A stretch of DNA of 64,000 nt, taken from assembly GCA_029891385.1 (NCBI GenBank), contig CM057225.1, forward strand, positions 17,350,620 to 17,414,619. The letters run 5' to 3'. Positions 1 to 10,574 of the stretch are shown here, piece after piece (the stretch's first letter is position 1; every line of letters starts with the position of its first letter). Made by a program: the position numbers and the translations under genes. This stretch comes from Erythroxylum novogranatense (Eukaryota > Streptophyta > Magnoliopsida > Malpighiales > Erythroxylaceae). The notes beneath the pieces were generated by a model, which had not been told where the DNA came from, made no database searches, and worked only from the letters and a program-made list of their open reading frames with translations.

Positions 1-293
1 CAACATAGCATCAACACACACTCAATCATTTTCCGTTTTATACACTCATCTAACATCCTTATATTCAATCTAAAACAACTCTTATTTACCTACACCACCT
101 TCAATATCATTCATCCTCAATCAAACAAGAATTCATACCCATACAATCAAAACACAATTCCTATGAAATTAGTTTACATAACATCACAATTAATTCTTTT
201 AACTAGCAATTCATGATATAAAACACAAATCTTACCTAATTAAGCTTCTAAATCTTCCAATATTCCAAACTTGTCACAAACTTCCTAACTTCT
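1..293 (-). repeat. LTR fragment of TE-0, left part
   Basis: AT-rich, non-coding sequence that stops exactly where the TE-1 LTR begins. Its last bases (CTTCT) nearly match the five bases after TE-1 (CTTCC at 19429-19433), so 1-293 and 19429 onward were once continuous. The wording resembles the middle of the other long LTRs here, for example the stretch around a 'taagcttc' motif that also occurs near 13640. I infer an older minus-strand LTR that starts before the window. No gene is visible. Confidence 0.55.
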
Positions 294-779
294 TGTTGGA
301 CCCCATTTCCAGAGCCCAACATCGGACATGAACGCGTGGTGCTTGATGCGTGAGGTGAAATAAAGAAACTAAGAAGGGAAAACCCTCGGAAGCTCAAAGG
401 GTCCACAGTGAACAAACTTGAAACTTGCTTTTTTTTTAATTAAAACAACCATCCCAAATCTCACCAACATACACTCAAGAAAACTCTAAATGATTTAGTG
501 CGAAAGATTTGAAACAACCACATCCATAAGTCATTAATATCCAAGAGACGAGTTTTACAAAACTTTAATAACATTTCAAACCAAATTACAAACTTTGTGT
601 TCAAGAGCCAAAAATACAAGATACACTTGAACCGATAAAACTCGAAATGAAACTAAAGCCTTGATTTCCAAAAGTACGATTTAAAAATACATAAACATGA
701 AAAAATGGAGTATTGCCATAACTCGTGACTCACTCAGTCTCTTGCTTGTCACCAGAATGGGGAAAGTAAAAAGGGGGGT

Positions 780-793
780 GAGCTATAAAGCTC
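780..793 (-). promoter_or_regulatory. Hairpin-ACCC element in TE-1 3' LTR
   Basis: On the minus strand the stem is GAGCT/AGCTC with loop TTAT, immediately followed by ACCCCCC. The copy in the other LTR is at 17651-17664. Equivalent hairpins occur in TE-2, TE-3, TE-4, TE-5 and TE-6. Function unknown; a transcript-level role such as leader structure, processing or termination is inference. Confidence 0.6.
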
Positions 794-1096
794 GTGGGAA
801 CATATGTATAATACAGAAATAAGAGAAAGTATTCAGAAAAATAACTCATTGCTGTGGTACTTGTTGAAATCATAGCAATTGTGCATGTAAACGTCATAAT
901 CTCGAAATGCTTGATCTTTAAACAATTCATGATGCATGAAACATAATAACAAATCATAAGCACATAACATAGCATAATGGTTTAAGTTAGTCCAGTTCAT
1001 GACGCATTACACATTTCCATCTAAACGGTCCTGTAATCGAGTCGAGTCCTTGTGGGAGCTCCGTACACTAGCGGGCAAAGGGAGAAGCCTTTTCAT

Positions 1097-1114
1097 GGTC
1101 AACGTGCACGTGAC
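1097..1114. promoter_or_regulatory. G-box-containing 18-mer in TE-1 3' LTR
   Basis: GGTCAACGTGCACGTGAC occurs here, at 17971-17988 (other TE-1 LTR) and at 53039-53056 (TE-5 LTR). It contains CACGTG, the palindromic G-box bound by plant bZIP and bHLH factors, overlapping GTGCAC. Conservation between two families in diverged surroundings suggests a promoter element; this is inference. Confidence 0.5.
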
Positions 1115-1794
1115 GGTTCTTGGGACTACCACAAACCCACATAACATGCATGATTCAAAGTCTTGTAAACTTGATTGCCAAACTGGCTCTTGCTTGTAAA
1201 CTTACTTTTCATACATTTTGGAAAACATGATTTCATGTGCATGTATTTCTTGAAAGGAGAAAACCCCTTTTTGAAACCTGTTTAATAATCATGAATGCAA
1301 ATAATATAGTAACATTTAATCATTTCACAATAACAATAATGCAACATTGTTGATGCAATTTAAAAGCATTAAATCTTTCTTGATTTGAACATAACAATGA
1401 GTGACTTATTTACTCTATTATAGACATGAACCCACCTTGAATTCCTTGCTTAATACTTGATTAGAAATGCCTTTCCTCTTGTTCCTCTTGCTCCTTTTGC
1501 CTCACTTAGTTTCCTTAACCAAATAACCAAAATTCCAATCAATTTGGTGTAAAAATCGGAAGGTCATACTTTAACAATTCAAACAATAACCAAAACTGAA
1601 ACAAGAATTCTATGCTTAACTTCCATCCAAAAATAAAGATTCTTAGAGACTGATTCAGAACTTCATTTCTTCATGAAACTTATATCCCTATGTCTCTAGT
1701 TTACAACGCATCAAAAATCATCTCATTTGGGCTTCTATAGCAAAAGATATGCCCAAAAGACTAAAATTCATCTTTGCTGGAAACTGGGGCTCAT

Positions 1795-1925
1795 GATAAT
1801 GCGACCCTCTCCTCGTCGCGATGTCCAAATTCGTCGCGATGTCTGACCTGCTGCTCATCGCGACGTGCACTATTGTGTGCGTCGCAACGTGCACGCCTTC
1901 CACGCACGTCGCGACGTGCGGGTCT
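1795..1925. repeat. GC/CpG-rich hypervariable patch in TE-1 LTR
   Basis: Dense CpG words such as GTCGCGACGTGC recur several times here. The matching stretch in the other LTR (about 18655-18800) differs strongly while the flanks stay nearly identical. Several differences look like CG to TG/CA changes (for example cgtcgcaacg against cgttatggca), but there are also indels. Confidence 0.6.
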
Positions 1926-2558
1926 GGAGAACGTCTTCGACCCGATTATCCAGCATTTTCAACATCAAACCTTCCTATTTTGACAAAGCAACACACCTAA
2001 ACTTAAGATCATGCCTTATACTTCAGTTCTAAACTCATTCTAACACAAAATCATCATCAAGACACAACAAGATCATCAACCCAAAGAATTTAATCAATAT
2101 TTCTGAAAACCCTAAACCATTGGCTCTAACATCATTCCAAGCAAATCCAGGGTTTAATCCATCTCAAACAAGAAGAAATAAACTCATACTTACTTGTTGA
2201 AGCTTCAAATTCAATCAACAATCATTAAACCTAGCTTTCCTCTTTTCTTCTTCTTCCTCTCTTCCTACGACTCCCTCTTCTCTTTTCCTTTCTTTCCCCT
2301 TTCTTTCTTTTCTTCTTCTAAATCCCTAAGCCTAAATGAAGGCACAAAGACTAGAATGCCTCCTCCTTGTTAAGTTTAATCTTCCCAGCTTAAGTGAACT
2401 TCCTATAATGCCCTCATAAAGTTTTTCCCCTTTCCTAACCTCTTTTTCCACACTAATCTGCCACTAATTCTCCCAAAAAAATCAAACTATGCAATAAATC
2501 ATACAATCAACACAGTTCATGCTTACTAACAGCAATAAAAAAAATTTGGGGCCTAACA

Positions 2559-2597
2559 TTTCTCCCCCTCTTAAAAGAAATTTCGCCCTCGAAATTT
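2559..2597 (-). other. TE-1 polypurine tract and adjacent inverted repeat
   Basis: On the minus strand a purine run (AAGAGGGGGAGAA) lies directly before the LTR start TGTTAGG and would prime plus-strand DNA synthesis. Just before it is a perfect 8-bp inverted repeat, AAATTTCG (2578-2585) and CGAAATTT (2590-2597), with a 4-base loop. This stretch also encodes the last residues of the polyprotein (FRGRN). Confidence 0.85.
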
Positions 2598-3068
2598 ACC
2601 TGAATCATCGAAGAGACGCGGATACTTTTCCTTCATGGCGTCCAAAGGCTCCCACATGGCCTCTTCCACTAAATGGTTCCTCCACAGGACTTTAACAAGC
2701 TGAAACGTCTTGTTGCTGAGGACCTTTTCCTTGGTGTCCAAAATCTCCACTGGGATTTCCTCATAACTCAAATCATCTCTCAATTGAACCTCCGTAGCCT
2801 GAATGATACGAGAAGGATCTGATCTATATCTCCTCAACATGGAGACATGAAAGACATCATGGATCTGAGACAATTCTGGAGGCAACGCCAACCTGTAGGC
2901 TAGTGGTCCGATCCTCTCAAGAATCTCATAAGGACCCACATACCTCGGACTCAACTTGCCCTTCTTGCCAAACCTCATTACTCCTTTCCAAGGAGACGTC
3001 TTAAGGAACATCTTCTCACCGACTTCATACTCCATCTCCTTCCGATGTGCATCAGTATAGCTCTTCAT
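2571..3068 (-). pseudogene. TE-1 integrase C-terminus with chromodomain
   Basis: Open frame of 165 residues, the 3' end of TE-1 pol. Residues about 35-70 hold the GPY/F module ([20 protein letters not shown]) and a following [11 protein letters not shown]. Residues about 105-150 form a chromodomain (EEIPVEILD, then [17 protein letters not shown]), typical of chromoviral integrases that steer insertion to heterochromatin. The frame ends in FRGRNFF, next to the polypurine tract. The expected aromatic W in VLWR is present. It is open here, but the upstream integrase is frame-broken, so no complete protein can be made. Confidence 0.9.
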
Positions 3069-3765
3069 CCTATCCTGAGCTGCCTTAAGTCGCTACTTAA
3101 CCAGATTGACTTTATCAACTGTCATCTGAATCAATTCTGGTCCTACCAGTTTCCTCTCTCCTTCTTCATCCCAACATATCGTAGTTCTACACTTCCTTCC
3201 ATACAATGCCTCATATGGGCCATCGAACGCTCGAATGGTACAATTATTATTAAGTTTAATTCGACCAATGGCAAATGCTCATCCCAAGCTCCTTTGAAAT
3301 CCAACACACATGCTCGAGCATTCCTCAAGTGTCCGAATGGTCCTCTCAGATTGACCATCCGCCTAAGGGTGAAAAGTCGACTAAAATTCAGCTTAGTATC
3401 TAAAGCTTCCGTAAGCTTTCCCAAAATCTCGAAGTGAACCGAGGATCCCTGTCAGAAACTATGGAATCTGGGATCCCATGTAGTCTCACTATCTCATCGA
3501 TGTACTTCTTTGCTAACGCATGCAAAGAATCAGTCTGCTTGATTGCCAGAAAATGAGCTGACTTCATCAACCGATCCACAATAACCCAAATGACATCATG
3601 CTTCCTCACCGGTCTTGGGCAAACCCATCGAAAATCCATGGTTACCCTTTGCCACTTCCACGGGGAATAGACAAGGGCCTTAACTTGCTCGAAGGTGCCC
3701 GGTGTTCGCCTTTGACTCACGACACACGAGACACTTACTTGCATACTCGCTATATCCTTCTTCAT
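3069..3765 (-). pseudogene. TE-1 integrase catalytic core, frameshifted
   Basis: Two overlapping frames carry the core. Positions 3400-3765 contain [14 protein letters not shown] with the first catalytic Asp and [17 protein letters not shown] with the second. Positions 3143-3424 continue with [12 protein letters not shown], but the segment carrying the catalytic Glu is read in another frame, and the frame returns at ACVLDFKGAWDEHLPLVE. At least two frameshifts lie between about 3300 and 3410, and an in-frame stop precedes the Glu region. Gypsy family with a DD35E integrase; inactive here. Confidence 0.85.
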
Positions 3766-4643
3766 GCCCTTCTACCGTAAATGCTCTCTCAAATCCTCAG
3801 ACATCCCGGTGCTACTGGTGCATGGCATAAGGCGATTTGTGCCTCATCCAAAATCTCATCCTTAACCTCCCGCATATCCGGATACAAAGCCCGCTTTCAT
3901 CACATGAGTCCATCATCCTCACTATTACCTCGTAAATCTTACCATTCTCAATTTCCTCTCGAGCTTGGTCAAACTCGCATCCCGGCTCGCAACTCCCTAA
4001 CCTTCTCCCCGAGTATTGGCCTTACTCAAATTAGCTAGAAGGCAATTCGGTTCCTCCCGCCAAGCTTATCTTAAGCTTGTCCATCTCTTCCAATAAAGGA
4101 AGATAAACCGTCTCGAACATGGGCAATAGAAGACTTCCTACCAAAGCATCCGCCACTACATTTGCCTTGCCCGGATGATACTCAATCAACAAATCATAAT
4201 CCTCGAGTAACTCAATCCACCTTCTCTTCCTCAAATTCAGTTCCTTCGCTCAAGAAGTACTTAAGACTCTTTGTGATCAAGAAGATCCTCGTCGAACCCC
4301 ATAAAGATAATGCCTCCAAATTTTCAAGGCAAAATCATCGCCGCTAATTCCAAATCATGCATCGGATAATTCAACTCATAAGGCTTCAATTGCCTCAAGC
4401 ATAAGCTATCACCGCTCCTCGCATCAATACACAACCAAGACCCTTCCTCGAGGCATCACTATACACCGAATAGCCCTCATCACCCGAAGGCAAAATCAAG
4501 ACTGGAGCACTTATCAACCTGTGCTTGAGCTCCTCAAAGCTCTTCTGGCATTCATTAGTCCAGATAAACTTCTGATTCTTCCTCAATAGCTTAGTCATCG
4601 GAGTAGCTATCATGGAGAATCCTTCACGAGCCTCCTCAGAATA
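3766..4643 (-). pseudogene. TE-1 RNase H and integrase zinc-binding region, broken
   Basis: Minus-strand remnants of RT-linked RNase H. Positions 4395-4640 give FIWTNECQKSFEELKHRL, APVLILPS and [18 protein letters not shown], the usual start of gypsy RNase H. Positions 4031-4234 give [27 protein letters not shown], its C-terminal part. Frames change several times between these and toward the integrase. Homology to the RT 'GYY..F' region reaches about 4643, where LTR sequence of TE-2 starts. Compared with family members roughly 60 RT residues are missing at this junction. Confidence 0.8.
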
Positions 4644-6994
4644 CGTTGAGCGGTGGCTCGAAACATGGGCTTGAAGCCTCGATACATCGAGCCCGAGGCT
4701 CAATACGCTGGACCGAGGTCCCGTGCGCTGAGTGAAAGCTCTCATATCGCTAGGCGTGATATGCCCGACACAGTCTTTGCCCGGCCACAACCGCCTTTAT
4801 CTCGATCATGCCATCATGGATGGATGCATATGCTCCAATTCCCATTTACAATCAGTTATAGTTCAATGACCAATTTCGTTTCTTCAGACCTTCATCCGTG
4901 TTTCACCATATACATTTACAATTTATTGCATCCTACCATCTCATATTAAAAGTCACATCCAATGTATCAAAATGCATAATTAACACTTCAATATTAATTT
5001 CATTCCTCGGACCTTGGTCCGAGATCTCCAATGTAATTATTCACAAACAAATCACACACAAAGAGCACTTCGATAATAAGTTTCCAATACTTTGACACCT
5101 ATGTTCAAATCAATCAAAAGTAAACACACATAATCCCTCCATTATCTCCATACGGCATCATTCGTCATATTATTAAACACATAGATTGAGAAACCAACTA
5201 GGTTACTCACCTATTACTTCCGAAGCTATTGCCGGGAGTCTCAGAACGCCCATGGAACGACGTCCAACCGAGCCTCTATAACAATGAAAATAAGTACACA
5301 TTACCAATCAGAGTTAGAATGACCAGCAATGCACATGGAATCATTAAAACGTGTATGATGCATGTTCATGGCATTCCGCCCTAATCCAAAATTTTCCCGT
5401 CATAATAATTTCATCTAAAATTAGAAAGCTATAGCCATCGACAAGATTTCAATTCGACCTCGATCGGTCCAAAATAAATAAAACAAAGGACTATAGAACA
5501 ATTACCCGTCCACATCAATTTCTCGACTAAAATTCTAATTTCTCACAAAATGAAATTCAATGTGTTACCAATCCGATGCCTCAAGAATCAGGTCAATTGG
5601 ACGTCGGACTAAAAAGGAATTGACAAAAGAAACCAAAATTCAAATTAAACAATTAATATCTATATATATACCTAACCCTTATTCCCTTCTTTAATTTCTT
5701 GATTTCAAACCAAATTTCAACACCAATAACTCATTGCAAACAATTCAGAAAATTACCAACTATATCTCATTGGAAAGATCATGAAACCCTCTACAATTCT
5801 CAAGAAGACCATAAAATCAATTTCACCCCTAAGGTGTCAAAATCCTATCAAATCTATCGCCACTCAAAACCTATCAACACAGGAAGTACATTGCAAATTC
5901 AATAACTCTCTGATTCTTCAGTCAACAATTACACAATAATTAAGGAAGTAAGATCACAATGTTATCTACAACTTTCATGAACAACCCAAAATCAGATTCA
6001 CTTGTAACAATGTCAAACAATTCACCAAAGCATCAACCCTCCGAAATCAACCAATCTGGACAAGAATTTTCCAAACAGATATCTCTTAGCACAAAAGTCA
6101 CAAAATTCACTAACTTATATCCATGAAAGCTAAGATCTCAAAATTCAATTTTCATGAAGAACTCAAACTCCAATTCGATTTCTAACAATTTCAAAACTGT
6201 TATGAAAGCTACATCATGATCAACCATTCACAATCTAGTTTAGGTTCGCTTTTGTAAAATCGTAACTCCCAACTCGACCTCTAAAAATTACACACCATAA
6301 ATCATTTTCAAGATACTTTCTTCCTCTACAACTTTTCAGAAGATCACTCACACCAATTCAGTTCACATAATTTGCTAAAATTACTTTAATAAAATCCAAC
6401 TTATCAACACTTATCAACCCAATTTTCGGTGCTTAAAAGTTTTAAGGGTCCACATTTGGGTCCCACCAAAATATGCAATGGTTTAATAACAAATAACAGT
6501 AAAAAAAATCAACCGGTTCGTCATATGACGATTTTTCCCGGTCTGGAAATTTCCCCGAATCATTTTTTTGAAAATTACCTAAATTGCCCAAAATTGTAAA
6601 ACATATGACAGTCCACTCCCAATAATTGTTCAAATACGAAAACCACATTTTCCACAACAAAAACATATTTAGGCCATTTACCGGCGATTTTGCCGGTCCG
6701 GGAATTTTCTCCGGACAATTCCAGAAAAATTTCTATAAATCCCTAAAAATGTAAAACACTCAATGGCGTACTCCAAATAATTTTTCAAATACAATTATCC
6801 CATAAATTTCACAAAAGATCTCAATTTGAAACCTAAGCCGGAAAATGTCATGAATGCATGTTTACCATGTGCAAGTGCAACAAACCATCAATCATAGAGG
6901 CGATAAGTTGTATGTTCAAGCCGAGATATAATTCAATACTCCTAACCCGTCCCAATTTATGAAAGACCTTTCCCATCTGGAGATGGATGTTACA
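4644..6994 (-). repeat. TE-2 3' LTR, truncated and internally deleted
   Basis: Matches 11217-14595 of the other LTR. It lacks the first about 640 bases of the full LTR and a 1,003-base internal stretch (right-copy 12980-13982). The internal junction at about 6380 sits on ATTACTT, which appears twice in the complete copy. It ends GTTACA, followed by the polypurine tract. Confidence 0.88.
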
Positions 6995-7030
6995 ATTCTC
7001 CTCCTAATAAAAATTTCGTCGCGAAATTTC
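6995..7030 (-). other. TE-2 polypurine tract and inverted repeat
   Basis: Minus-strand purine run (TTAGGAGGAGAAT) adjoins the LTR end. Beside it AAATTTCG (7011-7018) and CGAAATTT (7022-7029) form a perfect 8-bp inverted repeat with a 3-base loop. The same layout occurs in TE-1, TE-4 and TE-6 although TE-2 has no coding region. Confidence 0.75.
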
Positions 7031-10000
7031 ATATACTGATTGATCGAGAAGGGGGAGTCTTTTCGATTAATACTCTGCTTCCCATCGATTTCACTACACG
7101 ACCAAGTTCATCAATTAGCGGAGATCAAAACAACCAATTACTCTTTTTCCTTTCTCAAACTTTACATGATTTTATTGCTTTCTCACGATTACTGCTTAAT
7201 TCAGTCACTTTCAATATCAAACACATATATATCGAATCCTAACAATATTTCCTAATTCTAGCTATGAAACACGTTGTGAATCAATCATCTTTTAGGTTTT
7301 AGCCTAACTTACCAATCCATAATGCTATTCACACCACAAATGATAGAGGCCACTCCTCACTAATTCAATTTTCCGTAATTACACCTTTATTTCCATCTAA
7401 GTACCTTTTGGCCGAGGTCATACCCTTCAAAATATTTCATTTATCGCTTATCGATTTCGTTATTATCAACCCACAAATCTCATGACATTTGTAACCTCAA
7501 AGGTGAATCAATTCGATTCATTGTCACCATCTTAAATTACTTAACCTATCACTTTATTGCCCCGATCACATAATATGTGGATAACGACTCTTTTTAGCAA
7601 GAAGACCCTTATATACTATTCGATATAATGATTGTCATACCACAATCACTTTACACTAGACATCAATCTCATATCCCAATGAACTCCAAAATTATCGGTT
7701 TCACATTTGTCTCCAAGATCAAGCCTGTTGGTTAATCTCTTATAATCATTCGATTTCCATCCTAACCTTTCAATTACACTTTCCATACGCCTTGTTAGAA
7801 CATAAAGCTTCTATTATTCCTTAAGTTTTCACTAACAGCCTCCGTAATGGGTATTACCCATATTTCTTAATTTGAACCATACCTATCACTTCCTCAAGAA
7901 TTGGAGTTATTTTCATTTCCTCAATATGGTTTATAATTTTGCATCCTCACTTCGGTTTTTCCAATCCATTTTGATGCACACCAACTCGAAATTCCAATAA
8001 CTAATAATACTTTCTTTTACCCCTTTTTTTAATCAGTTCGACTATGAACATAATACACTAGATTTGATAACCTAATTGCCCAAATTTCGATCTTCTCGAA
8101 TTGAGATTTGGTCCGCTCAATCCATTGAATTGCACCATTAGCTTAGTTTGAAGAAATTAGCCGCTTAATCCTTTTTAAATCATTCAAATGCACTAAATAA
8201 CTCAATCATTATCGATTTGCATAATCATAGACATCTCCAAACTATTTCGTACTATTCATGTCTCCAAGATTTTAGGCCACACTCAAGATAACAAATTTCA
8301 AATCATCAATCATAATACCGCCCATGGAATTATATTTGTCTCAAGGTGCATAAAATAGATCACATCATAACCTTTACCGAACACTTCAATATATATAGTA
8401 AATTCTCCAAATGTCTCCTTTCAGGATCATCACCATAACATTCACACGCTTTCCTCAAATATTCTTGTCAATTTACTAAAACCAGAAAATCTTTGACAAT
8501 TTCCGAACGTATCCAAAGATTCCGTTAGTTTTAATAAATTTCAAATTCGATACACATATCTTTTGAACTTTCGCATTTTATCAATACCTATATCTTTATT
8601 AATTCTCCCAATATACCAAGTTCAGATACTAATTCATCCCTTATTCATTCAATCAGTTAAGATTCACTCTTATGAGACTTGCATGCTCACCAATTTCCTC
8701 AACTATACCAATTCATCTATTTCTTATGCTTATATCCATTATCCACTCCAAACACAATTGAGACATGTTCCTTTTCAGTAATACAATAAACTTCTTATAC
8801 CCACATTTGATTTATATAACTCTTTAATTATCGAACGCTTCCAATGAGGAACAATTTTCTTATAATTTTCTCAAAGATAACATATTCTCGCCATATGTTC
8901 CTTACCTTAATTTCTCCATATAACTTCATTTATTCGTGATAGATCACTCATCGACTTGAATAAACAATCGTTATATCGATCTCTTACTTTCGAACATAAT
9001 TACACAAAGTATACACGAACTTTTAATCCCTCAAATTCGCAATTAATATTTCCTTAATATTCAGACTTCTCTTACATAATCGAGTCATCTCATTAACGTA
9101 ATGTACACTTTTTAGTAGCATATTTTATCTCTTACGATTGAGTCTCGCTAGATTTAATACAGTTCATAAAACTTTATCAATCAACTATTTTTCATCACTA
9201 TATAGATATACATATCGATTACTCTTGATACTTCACGAAGATCAATCAAGAGCACTTAAACAATTTCTTTCCTCTACTATCTTGCCATACATCACCATAA
9301 TCATCACATCTTATCTAACAATATATCTCTATATTCCCATCAATTTGCCCGTTAATAGCTCATACAATTAAGAACACCTTAATTGCATTTAATTCTCGAT
9401 AACCATTCTCTTTTGGTACCAATTTCGATCATGGGGACCTTACTATATTCATGTTCCTCATTTTATTTCCTCAAGCTCATTACCGATGCTAACATCTTTA
9501 ACTGTCTCACTTCTTTCTCAATTAATCAAGATAAGTATTCTCATGCCTTACTCTAACTCATTTTGCACTTGCTTGAGCATCGGCATTATAATCGAGCTTA
9601 TGTAATAGGCCACCGACACGCCCTATATCATATTCACGCAAATTATTCATTTATGCTTAATCATTTCACCCGTGATTGTAATCCCACTATCGATATACAC
9701 TTACAAAGGACAATATATTCGAACTCAAAGAACCTTCCTGCTTACACCCTACCGCCGTGAGGATCATATACAATCTCTATTCATATACAATCGATCAAGA
9801 TAAGCACTTTCGCTTCTTATTCTAACGATAGAGGTTTTTTTCCGATAAGAATTTGGCTAGCAATTATCCATTAACTCATCAATTGTACTTAACATTTTCA
9901 CTTACCATAGGCTTCCATAATCGTGTGCATTTACTTAGATAGATCAATTAAACCCGAAAAACTTTTCATCTACCAATTTCATTGTCTTACATTTCAATCT

Positions 10001-10558
10001 TTTCATTATTGCATTATACCCATATATTTCCCAAGACTCAAATCAATATCACAGATATGAAATCATTCTTGATTTTGCACTTAATATCTTTTGACTTCAA
10101 ATCATCAATCCTTATTTATAACTCTTATCACTATAATCAATCCCAATTGTAACTTCTATATCATAGAACACTTTATTTTCATTCACCTTATACATCTATT
10201 TTCCTCTATTAATTCACAACTACAATCTTCATTTCAAACTCACAGTCAAGGATATACCCCATATCACTCTAATAGTATATTTCACAAGATATCCATCAAT
10301 ACCAAGACACTAAATATTCATCCGTCTGATCGAACCATACACTTTTTCTTATTTTCGATATCCATTTCTTCCTTTTATCACATTCTAACACATTATCCTT
10401 TTCTCGCTTTTTTGAACGCTTAAACGATCGAGTCATACTTATGCGCATTTACTCATATACTACATCGGGATCGATTGTCACCGTCGCCGTGACATGACTT
10501 AAATGCACGTAACTTGACACATTTTTTTTGTTCGTAAAGCCCATGAGATTGTACTTCA
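7031..10558. other. TE-2 interior without recognisable coding sequence
   Basis: About 3.5 kb of AT-rich sequence. The longest open frames are around 110 codons, composed mainly of Ile, Ser, Tyr and His as expected from AT-rich DNA. I looked for the RT FIDD box, protease DSG, the integrase chromodomain and a zinc knuckle on both strands and found none. Short phrases such as 'atcaagataag' recur near 9525 and 9798. What this region does is unknown. Confidence 0.6.
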
Positions 10559-10570
10559 GGTTCGATACCA
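10559..10570 (-). other. TE-2 primer-binding site (degenerate)
   Basis: On the minus strand TGGTATCGAACC lies four bases beyond the LTR end. The canonical plant initiator-Met site is TGGTATCAGAGC. The copy here lacks the A of CAG and has one further change. Confidence 0.65.
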
Positions 10571-10574
10571 CAAA

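Larger units (their letters stand above)
294..2558 (-). repeat. TE-1 3' LTR (left copy)
   Basis: Matches 17161-19428 along its whole length, with small substitutions and indels. It starts TGTTGGACCCC and ends CCTAACA, so on the minus strand it runs TGTTAGG...CCAACA. It is non-coding and AT-rich. It carries a hairpin-ACCC element (780-793), a CACGTG box (1107-1112), a GC-rich patch (about 1795-1925) and a TC-rich run near 2235-2320. Short open frames inside it have no counterpart in the other copy and are not genes. Confidence 0.93.
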
